Positions 34,479 through 42,838 of a stretch of 64,000 bases of DNA are shown piece by piece. The DNA lies in contig NZ_CP154845.1 of assembly GCF_047302285.1 (NCBI RefSeq), forward strand, positions 2,542,001-2,606,000, read 5' to 3'. The notes under the pieces were generated by a model that did no database searches, was not told the origin of the DNA, and worked only from the letters and a program-made list of their open reading frames with translations. Position numbers and translations under genes: made by a program. Position 1 is the stretch's first letter, and the number at the start of each line of letters is the position of its first letter. The DNA comes from Robertmurraya sp047302285 (GTDB taxonomy: Bacteria; Bacillota; Bacilli; Bacillales; Cytobacillaceae).

Positions 34479-34961
34479 TCAATTTTTTTGCCCGACTTTA
34501 AAAAACCACCGATAAAATAGATGAGATGCGTAATTGGTTAACCAAATAGTAAGAAAACTCCAATACCATTTCCATTTAACATACTTAATTAAGTTTGTGT
34601 ACTTCTCTGCCAGAGCTTCAATTCCAGTAAGTAGACCTGTATAAAAAACGTTATAGATTGCTCTTATCCAAAATTTTTTCTGTTCTGGATAGTATAAATT
34701 AAAAAGGACACATGACGCTGGATAGAAAAAATATTCGTATGAAAAACTCGACTTATTGGCTTTCTTGAAAAGTCTGACTGGATACTTAATTAGTCCCTTT
34801 TCTGCAACTAATAAACCGAACACCAACGTTAAACTTTGCTTAATGAAAAATGCTAAAAATGCTTTTCGTAAACGATGTTTCGGAACAAAAATGATTAAAA
34901 GCATAGCAGCAAATAACCATATTCCATATAATATCCACTTATCTCTTTTCAAAAAAGCCAC
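34479..34961 (-). CDS. CBO0543-type integral membrane protein, second copy
   Basis: 160 aa reading from GTG 34961; TTG 34952 fits the GAGGTG RBS better. About four membrane helices. The block YEYFFYPASCVLFNLYYPEQ and IEALAEKYTNLIKYVKWKWYWSF is the CBO0543 family core (compare 29352-29882). Function unknown. Monocistronic. Confidence 0.72.
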   Translation of the reverse strand: MAFLKRDKWILYGIWLFAAMLLIIFVPKHRLRKAFLAFFIKQSLTLVFGLLVAEKGLIKYPVRLFKKANKSSFSYEYFFYPASCVLFNLYYPEQKKFWIRAIYNVFYTGLLTGIEALAEKYTNLIKYVKWKWYWSFLTIWLTNYASHLFYRWFFKVGQKN

Positions 34962-35088
34962 CTCATTTCCATCTATTTATGTCTAATCTGTAATCAATTC
35001 TTACAACTGTATATTGCACAATTTAGAGGAGAAAAATTTATATTTATGAAGAAATCTGTATGTTCTTAATACGACCTTTTAGGAAATC

Positions 35089-35117
35089 TTGACTAATCAT
35101 AAACAAAAATATAAAAT
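35089..35117 (+). promoter_or_regulatory. Sigma-A promoter of the DUF2087 regulator
   Basis: TTGACT (35089-35094), 17-bp spacer, TAAAAT (35112-35117), about 40 bp before the start codon. Confidence 0.7.
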
Positions 35118-35157
35118 ATCTATATAAATATAAACAAGGAATGGTTGTGTTTGAAAA

Positions 35158-35886
35158 ATGATAGGTACTGAGTTATTGTGGAGCGCATCTGTTGAAGAGC
35201 TTTCTAAAGGATATGTTTTAGACAAAGAAAAAGATGAATTCATTTGTCTCGTATGTGGTGAGTATTTTGAAGATGGAGTCATCTATCCTAGCACACTTAA
35301 TGGCATCTACCTTGAAGCGAAAAAGGCGATTTCTCAGCATGTAGAAGTTGCTCATCAATCAATGTTCTCCTATTTACTTGGGCTAGACAAAAGGTATACA
35401 GGTCTATCTGATATCCAAAAGGAGATTCTGCACCATTTTGCACAAGATTTTTCCGATAAAGAAATTGCTCAAAAACTAGGTGGTAGCCCTTCAACGATCC
35501 GCAATCATCGATTTAAATTAAAGGAAAAAGAAAAACATGCAAAAGTATTCCTAGCGATTATGAAATTATTAGAACAAGGCAAAGTGAAGGATCAGGAATT
35601 CGTTTCATTTCATAAGGGGGCAAAAATGGTGGATGAGCGATATGCCATTACTGAAGAGGAAAGAACCAAAGTACTAACAACTTATTTTAAATTTGGAGTA
35701 GACGGACCATTAGACACTTTTCCAAGTAAAGAGAAAAGAAAGCTTATTGTTCTTCAACAAATTTTAAAAAGATTTGATGTGACAAAGAAGTATACAGAAA
35801 AAGAAATCAATGATGTTCTCAAAACGGTTTTCCATGATTATGTGACGTTAAGAAGATACTTGATTGAATACGGATTTATGGATTGA
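35158..35886 (+). CDS. LuxR-type HTH regulator with DUF2087 domain
   Basis: 242 aa. N-terminal zinc-ribbon-like part (FICLVCGEYFEDGVIY then ISQHVEVAH near 24-64, a possible C2H2-type site). A LuxR-like helix-turn-helix follows near 81-115 (GLSDIQKEILHHFAQDFSDKEIAQKLGGSPSTIRNHRFKLKEK). C-terminal DUF2087 near 170-242 (DGPLDTFPSKEKRKLIVLQQILKRFDVTKKYTEKEINDVL then DYVTLRRYLIEYGFMD). No receiver domain. Its targets are unknown. An out-of-frame ATG 19 bp upstream reads only a few codons. Confidence 0.88.
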   Translation: MIGTELLWSASVEELSKGYVLDKEKDEFICLVCGEYFEDGVIYPSTLNGIYLEAKKAISQHVEVAHQSMFSYLLGLDKRYTGLSDIQKEILHHFAQDFSDKEIAQKLGGSPSTIRNHRFKLKEKEKHAKVFLAIMKLLEQGKVKDQEFVSFHKGAKMVDERYAITEEERTKVLTTYFKFGVDGPLDTFPSKEKRKLIVLQQILKRFDVTKKYTEKEINDVLKTVFHDYVTLRRYLIEYGFMD

Positions 35887-35968
35887 AATCGGGACGGCTC
35901 TACCTATTGGATTTTGACGTAATTTAAAACGTGAAGTACCCATTTAATCGGTACATCCCGTCAAATTT

Positions 35969-36161
35969 TTAAAAAGCATGGGCCATATCTTTCGCTTGAG
36001 CAATCGCCTTTTCCTTGATTTGTTCCGCTTTTTCAGGAAAGGCATTATGACCTTCTATAAAAATCCCCTCTAATGTTGGAATTCCATAAAATTTCATCAT
36101 AATGTCGATATAGCGATGACCCATCTCTAATGGAGCAGCAGGTCCTTTTTTCATAGGTCAT
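35969..36161 (-). pseudogene. C-terminal fragment of an FMN-dependent NADH azoreductase gene
   Basis: The 61 codons from ATG 36154 read GPAAPLEMGHRYIDIMMKFYGI then LEGIFIEGHNAFPEKAEQIKEKAIAQAK, which matches the last third of AzoR-type quinone reductases (normally about 200-210 aa). A proper GGAGGTG and an ATG ACC at 36161 precede it, possibly the original start, now out of frame with the rest. So the 5' end and the 3' end of the gene were joined by an internal deletion. The FMN-binding part is absent, so it cannot act as a reductase. Confidence 0.6.
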
Positions 36162-36380
36162 TCACCTCCCTAAAAAAGGATTCAAGTAGTAATACTACAA
36201 TACTATAATTTCACCCAAAAAGAGATAGATTATTAAAAATTTTTATTCTTTTAAAAGAAAATTTACTCCAAATTCCCGAATCAAAATATGAGACAAAAAG
36301 CCTATATTTATATTCCTTTATTTACCATAGCACTCCTTAACGCTTCGATTCATAGAATATATCGAGAGGAGGTCAGAAGC

Positions 36381-36566
36381 ATGGATCGATTTATTCTTTT
36401 AATGCTTGCAAGTATTTTAGCGGGGTTTGCCCTACTAAGAGTGCCTCTTGATGATACATTCTTAGCAAGTATAGCTCCAGTTACAGACATAATTGGAGTT
36501 TTAGCTATCGTCGTATTTTCTCTTTTCCTCATCTATAAAGGAGTCATGGCACTCGTTCGTAAATAA
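36381..36566 (+). CDS. Small two-helix membrane protein
   Basis: 61 aa from ATG 36381 (GAGAGGAGGT at 36364-36373). Helices FILLMLASILAGFALL and IIGVLAIVVFSLFLIYKGVMAL, ending in Arg-Lys. A longer in-frame reading from 36288 has no RBS. Unknown function. A terminator follows. Confidence 0.7.
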   Translation: MDRFILLMLASILAGFALLRVPLDDTFLASIAPVTDIIGVLAIVVFSLFLIYKGVMALVRK

Positions 36567-36580
36567 CTAATTATATGAAA

Positions 36581-36622
36581 GGACCAGTCAACGAACAATT
36601 CGTGAGCTGGTCCCTTCGTTTT
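36581..36622 (+). terminator. Terminator of the 61-aa membrane protein gene
   Basis: GGACCAG/CTGGTCC arms at 36581-36587 and 36607-36613, then CTTCGTTTTG. Confidence 0.8.
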
Positions 36623-36759
36623 GTAAACGTTTAACCAGCCTAGTAAATTAACTGAAAAAAATACAATTTTTAATCTTTTAACTGTAACAAAGATGGTTTA
36701 ATAGATTACAATAAAGGGTAATAAAGCTGAAGATTATAGACAAAATTTGGGGGCTTACA

Positions 36760-37581
36760 ATGGAATACAAATTTGAGGATTCATATCAGCTAAAAGAATT
36801 TATTGAACTTAATAGTAAGAAATTTGAAAATAAGCTCTTAACTGAAGCCGTTAATGTGAAAAAGAAAATTAATGAGATCCTCGCGATTGGGAACATTGAT
36901 CTTGTCAATAACGCCCATAAATTAGTCGTTTATATTATTGATGATGAAAAAGAGAAGCTCAAATTATTTGCTAAACAAGAAGGAATTGCTTGGGCAACCC
37001 ATTCTATTGACTTAAGTTTTAAACTCGAATGGATTCAAGCGATTCGAAGGACATTATGGAGATTTATCCAAATTTATTATAAGATGAGCCAAAAAAATGC
37101 ACTAAGTGATTTCTTTGAGTTAGAACAACAAATCAATAATCAAGTTGACCAATTTTTGAATTCATTTTTCATCAGTTATTCTACATACAAAGACTCATTG
37201 ATTACAGCTCATCGAGAGTTAGTAGAAAAGTTATCTGTCCCTATCATACCGATCACACCAGATGTCTGCATCCTACCATTGATTGGCTCCATTGACTCGT
37301 TAAGAACATCGATTCTTGGGGAAAAGGTCCTAACAGACATTGGACAGGCACATATTCAAACGCTTATTATGGATCTCTCTGGAATCGCCGATATGGAAAA
37401 TGCTCTAATCGATCATTTAATGAAAATCGTTGACGGTGCTACCTTGATGGGGTGCAATACAGTCATTACAGGCTTACGGCCAGAAGTTGTGAGAAAAATA
37501 GTGAAAATGGGGACTAGAATTGATTTTCAGACAAAAACATTTAGCAACCTTCAACAGGCATTAAAACAATTTCTTAAATAA
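36760..37581 (+). CDS. RsbR-type STAS-domain protein (stressosome co-antagonist paralogue)
   Basis: 273 aa. Variable N-terminal helical sensor part (1-150, with a possible globin-like fold as in other RsbR paralogues), a linker helix VEKLSVPIIPITPDVCILPLIGSIDS and a C-terminal STAS domain (about 165-273) with IQTLIMDLSGIADMENALIDHLMKI and MGCNTVITGLRPEVVRKIVKMG. It fits RsbRD/RsbR-like subunits that form the stressosome controlling sigma-B. Orphan here, no rsbS or rsbT nearby, as with the dispersed paralogues of B. subtilis. The phospho-acceptor region reads LSGIADMEN. Confidence 0.85.
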   Translation: MEYKFEDSYQLKEFIELNSKKFENKLLTEAVNVKKKINEILAIGNIDLVNNAHKLVVYIIDDEKEKLKLFAKQEGIAWATHSIDLSFKLEWIQAIRRTLWRFIQIYYKMSQKNALSDFFELEQQINNQVDQFLNSFFISYSTYKDSLITAHRELVEKLSVPIIPITPDVCILPLIGSIDSLRTSILGEKVLTDIGQAHIQTLIMDLSGIADMENALIDHLMKIVDGATLMGCNTVITGLRPEVVRKIVKMGTRIDFQTKTFSNLQQALKQFLK

Positions 37582-37596
37582 ATTACTTTGACTCGT

Positions 37597-37637
37597 AGAA
37601 GCTAGATGCATCCTTTTTGAGCAGATAGCTTCTTTTT
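37597..37637 (+). terminator. Terminator of the RsbR-like gene
   Basis: AGAAGCTA/TAGCTTCT arms at 37597-37604 and 37626-37633 plus a T run, placed between convergent genes. Confidence 0.85.
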
Positions 37638-37640
37638 CCA

Positions 37641-38168
37641 TTAATAAATATCCTCATTCGAAACGGTCATATTGTGAAATTCTACAATTGGATTGATCCC
37701 AAAATAGTCCTCTATTTTCACAACACTTACATTATCCATCTCCACAGCATCCATGGCGATGACCATCGTTCTGGGTGTTGCGTCATCTGTACATGCTTTC
37801 TCAGACGTAACATCTAAATACAACATCACTTCTGTTTTTTCATTATTTAATTGTGCAGATTTAAATTGTAATGGACAGCTACTTGACTCGATGATTCCAA
37901 GAAAGATGGCTGTTTGTTCATTCCAATCTATCTTCGTCGGATCATTTGTTAAGCGGAAATGTCCCCACAACTCATCGAAGTCTGACTGATTCGTCACTTT
38001 ATAAACCAATACACCTTGATCAGACATTGAATAGAAATTAGTAGGCAATGTTTTTTCTGTAGATAATAAATCACTGGTCATCGTATGAGCACTTGTATTT
38101 CCACAACCTTGTAGCAGACCCCCTACAGCGAATAAAAGGATGAGTAGTATGGTTGATTTTTTTGACAT
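37641..38168 (-). CDS. Hypothetical lipoprotein
   Basis: 175 aa. Signal peptide with lipobox LLQGC near residues 18-22. The mature part has a beta-rich pattern with VLVYKVTNQSDFDELW, an acidic TKIDWNEQTAIFLGIIESSSCPLQF and a later ACTDDATP; the two cysteines may form a disulfide. From memory the layout recalls PrcB-like small exported domains, but that is unsure. It is monocistronic and convergent with the RsbR-like gene. Confidence 0.72.
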   Translation of the reverse strand: MSKKSTILLILLFAVGGLLQGCGNTSAHTMTSDLLSTEKTLPTNFYSMSDQGVLVYKVTNQSDFDELWGHFRLTNDPTKIDWNEQTAIFLGIIESSSCPLQFKSAQLNNEKTEVMLYLDVTSEKACTDDATPRTMVIAMDAVEMDNVSVVKIEDYFGINPIVEFHNMTVSNEDIY

Positions 38169-38467
38169 TCTCTATCTCCCCCGCAAAAAAAATCTAGTGA
38201 AAAAGAAAAATAGAATTTCCTACTTATACTGACGATCCAAAAAAAGGATAGTTTCATTTTTTTATATTACATTTCTGTATCTTTTGAAAAATGAAGCAAA
38301 ATAAACTGTATTTATTTCAGATTTCAGACATATTACATTTTCTTTCACTGAACAGCATTTGAAAAAAAATGGCAGATTTTCTTACAAAATGATAGCAATC
38401 TAATAAATGATATAGAATAATAGTAAAAATACTTTTAAATAACTGGCCTTAGGAGAGGATGATTTGT

Positions 38468-38938
38468 GTGTGTGAAGTTCATTTAATGGAAAAAGCCGTA
38501 CAGATTGCAGCAGAAAATGTTACATCTTTACACGGAGGTCCATTTGGGGCAATCGTCGTTAAAGATGGGAACATCATCGCTATTGGTCGGAATGAGGTTA
38601 CCTCATCGAACGATCCAACTGCCCATGCAGAGATACAAGCCATTCGAGCGGCATGTAAAGCATTGAATACCTTTCAGCTAGATAATTGTGAAATTTATAC
38701 AAGCTGTGAGCCTTGTCCAATGTGCATTGGTGCCATATATTGGGCAAGACCAAGGGCCGTTTACTATGCTGGCACAAAAGAAGATGCGGCTAAAGTCGGC
38801 TTTGATGATCAATTTATATATGAGCAGATTGCCCTTCCAATGGAAGAAAGAACGATCTCCATGAAGCAAATTCCACTTGATCAAAACACCTTGCCTTTCT
38901 CCATTTGGGAAAGCACCATGACTAAAACAGAATATTAA
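38468..38938 (+). CDS. guaD: Guanine deaminase
   Basis: 156 aa from GTG 38468 (AGGAGAGG nine bases before), exactly the B. subtilis GuaD length; an ATG at 38459 touches the RBS. Converts guanine to xanthine and ammonia. Zinc and catalytic residues are in DPTAHAEIQAIRAACK near 49-64 and TSCEPCPMCIGAIYWARP near 78-95. The GuaD-specific tail GFDDQFIYEQIALPMEERTI is present. It precedes adenine deaminase by 13 bp, which makes a purine base salvage/nitrogen operon. Confidence 0.95.
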   Translation: MCEVHLMEKAVQIAAENVTSLHGGPFGAIVVKDGNIIAIGRNEVTSSNDPTAHAEIQAIRAACKALNTFQLDNCEIYTSCEPCPMCIGAIYWARPRAVYYAGTKEDAAKVGFDDQFIYEQIALPMEERTISMKQIPLDQNTLPFSIWESTMTKTEY

Positions 38939-38951
38939 GGAGGTTGGAATC

Positions 38952-40685
38952 ATGATTGACCAAATAAAAAGAAGAATTTCCATTGCTTCTGGGAAGGAAC
39001 CTGCCGATCTCGTCATTAAAAATGGGAAAATCATCGATGTTTTCAATGGGGAAATCCTTGAAGCCGATGTTGCGATCGCAGATGACTATATTGCTGGGAT
39101 CGGAACCTATTCCGGAAAACAAGTCATAGATGTGAAAGGACAATATATCTCCCCTTCCTTTATCGAAGGACATGTCCATATTGAATCCTCGATGTTAACA
39201 CCAAAGGAGTTTGCAAAAGTATTACTTTTACATGGGGTCACAACCGCTATTGCTGATCCTCACGAGATTGCCAATGTGCTTGGGTCCCAAGGAATCGAAT
39301 ATATGCTAAATGCTAGCGACAATCTTCCGTTTGATTTTTACATGATGCTTCCTTCCTGTGTTCCTGCTACACAATTTGAACATTCTGGTGCACAATTATA
39401 TGCTGATGATCTTAAACCGTTCTATCAGCATCCCCGTGTCCTCGGGCTCGCTGAGGTAATGAATTTTCCAGCAGTGTTTAATGGGGACAAAGACATGATA
39501 CGAAAAATTTCCGATAGCCTATTACACGGTAAAAAAATCGATGGGCATGCGGCCGGACTCTCAGCCAATGATTTAAATGTCTATATGTCTGCGCATATTA
39601 CGACAGACCATGAAAGTACTACAGCAGAGGAAGCAAAAGAACGTCTACGGCGCGGAATGTACTTGATGATTCGTGAAGGCACTGTTGCGAAGGATCTAAA
39701 ACAACTCCTCCCTGTCGTCAATGAACGTAACTCAAGACGCTGTCTTTTTGTCACAGATGATAAGCATTTAGATGATTTATTAGAAGAAGGCAGTATTGAT
39801 CACAATATCAGGATGGCCATTTCATTGGGACTCTCCCCTATCACGGCTATTCAAATGGTGACCATCAATGCTGCAGAATGTTTTGGACTTGAGAACAAAG
39901 GAGCGATTGCTCCAGGCTATAAGGCAGACTTCTTAATATTAAATGACTTAGAAGTCATCGATATTGCTAGTGTTTATAAGGATGGGCGTGAAATCGTCGC
40001 AAATGGTGAGATCATTGATTTTCCAGAAGGAATTTTATTGGATACCGACCATTTAAAGGACACTGTGCAGATAAACGAGATCACAGTAGACGATTTTCAA
40101 ATTAACCTAGAATCATCGAAATCGAATGTCATCGAAATTATTCCAAATAGCTTAGTCACACGACATATTGTCGAAGAAACAAGTAATAGTGTATTAGGTT
40201 CATTTCAAATTTCTACTCATCTAGATCAATTAAAGCTTGCCGTTATTGAACGGCATCATCATACAGGGTTAATCGGTCTTGGGATCGTAAAAGGTCTCAG
40301 ACTTCAATCAGGTGCGATTGCATCGACGATTGCCCACGACTCCCATAATCTAGTGATCGCTGGTACAAATGATGCGGATATGGCTTTAGCTGCGAATGCC
40401 ATGAAGAAGATGCAAGGTGGACTCATCGTGGTCAAGAACGGTGAGATTATTGCTTCTCTACCTCTTTCGATTGCTGGTCTTATGTCTGAGATGCCTTATG
40501 AAGAGGTCTATCAAAAGCTTAAAGTATTGGATGAGGCACTTGAACAGATTGGAGCAAGTAAGGATTTTAATCCTTTCTTAACTCTCTCCTTCTTAACACT
40601 TCCAGTTATCCCTGAATTAAAGCTTACCGATTCAGGTCTATTTAAAGTATCCACATTTGAGCATGTTGAAATCGGAACAACTTGA
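38952..40685 (+). CDS. ade: Adenine deaminase
   Basis: 577 aa, the length of B. subtilis AdeC. Deaminates adenine to hypoxanthine. Amidohydrolase site: FIEGHVHIESSMLTPKEFAKV near 73-93, GVTTAIADPHEIANVLG, GHAAGLSANDLNVYMSAHITTDHEST, LFVTDDKHLDDLLEEG, and the long C-terminal domain with HHTGLIGLGIVKGL and THDSHNL-like AIASTIAHDSHNLVIAGTN. AAGGAGG nine bases before ATG. Operon with guaD. Confidence 0.96.
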   Translation: MIDQIKRRISIASGKEPADLVIKNGKIIDVFNGEILEADVAIADDYIAGIGTYSGKQVIDVKGQYISPSFIEGHVHIESSMLTPKEFAKVLLLHGVTTAIADPHEIANVLGSQGIEYMLNASDNLPFDFYMMLPSCVPATQFEHSGAQLYADDLKPFYQHPRVLGLAEVMNFPAVFNGDKDMIRKISDSLLHGKKIDGHAAGLSANDLNVYMSAHITTDHESTTAEEAKERLRRGMYLMIREGTVAKDLKQLLPVVNERNSRRCLFVTDDKHLDDLLEEGSIDHNIRMAISLGLSPITAIQMVTINAAECFGLENKGAIAPGYKADFLILNDLEVIDIASVYKDGREIVANGEIIDFPEGILLDTDHLKDTVQINEITVDDFQINLESSKSNVIEIIPNSLVTRHIVEETSNSVLGSFQISTHLDQLKLAVIERHHHTGLIGLGIVKGLRLQSGAIASTIAHDSHNLVIAGTNDADMALAANAMKKMQGGLIVVKNGEIIASLPLSIAGLMSEMPYEEVYQKLKVLDEALEQIGASKDFNPFLTLSFLTLPVIPELKLTDSGLFKVSTFEHVEIGTT

Positions 40686-40715
40686 GCTCGGTCCATTGGC
40701 CGAGCTTTCACTTTT
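40685..40715 (+). terminator. Terminator of guaD-ade
   Basis: AGCTCGG/CCGAGCT arms at 40685-40691 and 40700-40706, then TTCACTTTTT. It overlaps the 3' end of the convergent small gene. Confidence 0.8.
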
Positions 40716-40983
40716 TACGATGCCAATAATTAACGACGGAAAAATACAGGATTGCACATCCGAGCAAGAAAAGAAAAAATTCCTGTTGCTTCGCTTGAGA
40801 CATGACGATTTTTTCATCGAGATAAAACTGCCTGTTTTCATTCATAGAGATTGGCTGCGTATAGATAGCTAGGATCATTCCTAAAAATAAAAAACAGCCA
40901 TAGATATTAAGCACTTTTCGAACTGTATGTTCCTTTTTAGTTACAATTTTAATAGATTGATTGATTTGCTGATTTACTTGCAA
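40708..40983 (-). CDS. Small two-helix membrane protein, unknown
   Basis: 91 aa. Basic, Gln-rich N-terminus (QVNQQINQSIKIVTKKEH), a first helix near 27-42 (YGCFLFLGMILAIY), a polar loop, a second helix near 69-86 (FFLFLLGCAILYFSVV) and a basic end (HRKK). A GGAGGG site is just upstream. No family recognised. Confidence 0.65.
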   Translation of the reverse strand: MQVNQQINQSIKIVTKKEHTVRKVLNIYGCFLFLGMILAIYTQPISMNENRQFYLDEKIVMSQAKQQEFFLFLLGCAILYFSVVNYWHRKK

Positions 40984-41015
40984 TTTTTCTCCCTCCTGTC
41001 AACCAACTATTTCCT

Positions 41016-41117
41016 TCAGGGATATTGTACATTCTCCGTATGGCTCTCTCGATAACGAAGACGCTCAACATAATCCAGGATGATACTTAAGATATGTACA
41101 CAAGCTCCTGTTTTCAA
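41016..41117 (-). other. 33-codon protein-like stretch, possible remnant
   Basis: TTG 41117 to TGA 41016 reads KTGACVHILSIILDYVERL then RYRESHTENVQYP, clearly protein-like, but no RBS is seen. It may be the C-terminal tail of a lost gene. Lies in the 520-base gap 40984-41505, which also holds a 30-33-codon hydrophobic ORF and three Zur boxes. Confidence 0.3.
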
Positions 41118-41166
41118 TAGAAGCTAGGTATATTTTAACATACGAATATTTCGAATTATATAATTT

Positions 41167-41268
41167 TTACCGAATCTGGATAAACATAACCATATAAACG
41201 ACAAAACAGATTACGATCAATCCTGTAAGGTTTATTAAAAGTGATTGAGACTTGAACAATTGCTTCAT
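41167..41268 (-). CDS. Possible small single-helix membrane peptide (30-33 aa)
   Basis: ATG 41268 or, better spaced from AAGGAG, TTG 41259, to TAA 41167. One hydrophobic helix (LLINLTGLIVICFVVYMVMF) with a basic end on the cytoplasmic side (QLFKSQS). The RBS and single-helix design match known small membrane proteins. Function unknown. Confidence 0.4.
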   Translation of the reverse strand: MKQLFKSQSLLINLTGLIVICFVVYMVMFIQIR

Positions 41269-41350
41269 CTCCTTGCTAAAAAGTATATTTCATTAGTTTC
41301 GGATCCGAATTCTCTTTCTAAAACTATGTATAAATCTACTATTTTTTAAA

Positions 41351-41458
41351 TCGTAATATTTACTATTTACACTCTAGTATATTAGTAGATATTCTTATTA
41401 TTACTAATAATTTTAATAAATCGTAATCATTACTGTTTACAAATCGTAATCATTACGA
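41351..41458 (+). promoter_or_regulatory. Three Zur-box-like sites before the zinc-binding lipoprotein gene
   Basis: The third site, 41444-41458, is a perfect palindrome TCGTAAT-N-ATTACGA, the Bacillus Zur box. Two degenerate copies lie at 41421-41435 (TCGTAATCATTACTG) and 41351-41365 (TCGTAATATTTACTA). Start codon at 41506. Strong evidence of repression by zinc. Confidence 0.88.
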
Positions 41459-41505
41459 TATTATGTATTTCGAGCTTGAATATTTTGATGAAAAGAGGGC
41501 ATGAA

Positions 41506-42594
41506 ATGAAAAGAAAATTATTAATAGCTATTATTTTTATCGTTGCCATATTTTTTTACGGTTGTAGTAGCTCACAACTAAATGCTTCTACTACCGAAGG
41601 GCAAGAAAATCCAACTGCTTCTGACGAGGTGCAGAGCAAATTGAAGGTATACACCACTCTTTATCCTCTCGAGGATTTTGTCAAAAAAATTGGTAGTGAC
41701 TATGTAGAAGTTGAGAATATCATTCCACCTGGAGCTGATGCTCATAGCTATGAACCGACAACAAAAAATATGACGAGTATCGCTTCAGGAGATGCATTCA
41801 TATATAACGGCTTGAACATGGAGCCTTCTGCAGATAAAATTGCCATTGCTTTAGAAAAAGAGAATGTTAAATTGATAGAAGCTACATATCGGATCGATGC
41901 CATCAACCATGAAGATGAACATGAGCATGAACATAGTGATGAGGAACATGCTCACGAAGATGATGCAGAAGTACATGAACACGAAGATGAGGGACATACA
42001 CATGACGACGAAGAGCACGAACACACTGATGAAGAGCATGCACTTGAGGATGGACATGACCACGACCATGGAGGTTTAAATCCACATGTTTGGTTAGATC
42101 CTTCTCGAGCGATCACACTTGCTGAAAATATTAAGAATGCCCTTGTCGAATTAAATCCTGATGCAAAGGAAGAATTTGAAAAGAATTATAAGGCATTGAC
42201 CGAAGAACTGACAAATCTAGATGAAGAGTTTTTACGTTTAGTAGAATCAAAGGAAAATCCTGAGATTCTTGTTTCTCATGCGGCATATGGTTACTGGGAG
42301 GAGCGCTATGGGATCAAACAAATTGCTGTATCTGGTCTTTCACCTTCAAATGAACCTTCACAACGTGAGCTAAAAAACATAGCTGATATAGCAAAAGAAA
42401 AACAAATAAAATATATCCTATTTGAACAGAACGTCACATCGAAAATAGCTGAAATTGTTAAGAATGAAATTGATGCTGAACCACTCTACTTATATACAAT
42501 GGAGTCCGTTTCAGAGGAAGAAAGAAATAGTGGAGAGGACTATTTTAGCTTAATGAGGAAAAACCTCTCTACATTAGAAAAAGCACTAAAATAG
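41506..42594 (+). CDS. Zinc ABC transporter substrate-binding lipoprotein (ZnuA/AdcA-like)
   Basis: 362 aa from ATG 41506 (AGAGGG six bases upstream). Signal peptide with lipobox FFYGC near residues 15-19. Cluster A-I fold: VYTTLYPLEDFVKKIG, PGADAHSYEPTTKN with first metal His, a linker near 130-195 made almost only of His, Glu and Asp (about 20 His), then GLNPHVWLDP with the second His, VSHAAYGYWEERYG with the third, and LFEQNVTSKIAEIV. The linker is typical for zinc rather than manganese proteins. No permease or ATPase gene lies beside it, so it must work with a transporter elsewhere. Zur sites precede it. Confidence 0.93.
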   Translation: MKRKLLIAIIFIVAIFFYGCSSSQLNASTTEGQENPTASDEVQSKLKVYTTLYPLEDFVKKIGSDYVEVENIIPPGADAHSYEPTTKNMTSIASGDAFIYNGLNMEPSADKIAIALEKENVKLIEATYRIDAINHEDEHEHEHSDEEHAHEDDAEVHEHEDEGHTHDDEEHEHTDEEHALEDGHDHDHGGLNPHVWLDPSRAITLAENIKNALVELNPDAKEEFEKNYKALTEELTNLDEEFLRLVESKENPEILVSHAAYGYWEERYGIKQIAVSGLSPSNEPSQRELKNIADIAKEKQIKYILFEQNVTSKIAEIVKNEIDAEPLYLYTMESVSEEERNSGEDYFSLMRKNLSTLEKALK

Positions 42595-42624
42595 ACCAAA
42601 TAAAAGGGATGTCCCTAAAATATA

Positions 42625-42664
42625 GGAAGAAGAGAAAAAAGACCTGTTTTTCTCTTCTTCCGTT
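42625..42664 (+). terminator. Terminator of the zinc-binding protein gene
   Basis: 15-bp perfect stem, arms 42625-42639 and 42647-42661, 7-nt loop, followed by GTTTCTGTT. It works less well as a T tail, but the 3' arm itself is T-rich. Confidence 0.75.
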
Positions 42665-42838
42665 TCTGTTCAGTTGATTCGATTGCATCGATTTGAAACG
42701 TTGTTTTAAGCGGAAATTTTCCGTCTATATATCCGCTAAAGTTCGTAAGGTTCTTAACCTGCTCCCTCATTTGATAAAAGCAGCCTTCTTAATCTCAGGT
42801 TTGCAAATAATGGCTTTTCGGACAGCCCTTCTCACTTT

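Noticed and set aside
38169..38467. Purine riboswitch before guaD-ade
   Set aside because: No three-way junction with the conserved purine-aptamer loop sequences and no following terminator stem were found; the 300-base gap is AT-rich with only vague promoter-like text.
41851..42085. His/Met/Val-rich ORFs opposite or shifted to the zinc-binding protein
   Set aside because: They are by-products of the repetitive GAT/CAT/GAA codons of the His-rich linker.
42700..42750. Imperfect palindrome AGCGGAAATTTTCCGTCTATATATCCGCT
   Set aside because: Resembles scattered Bacillaceae intergenic palindromes, but a single copy here gives no basis for calling a mobile or regulatory element.
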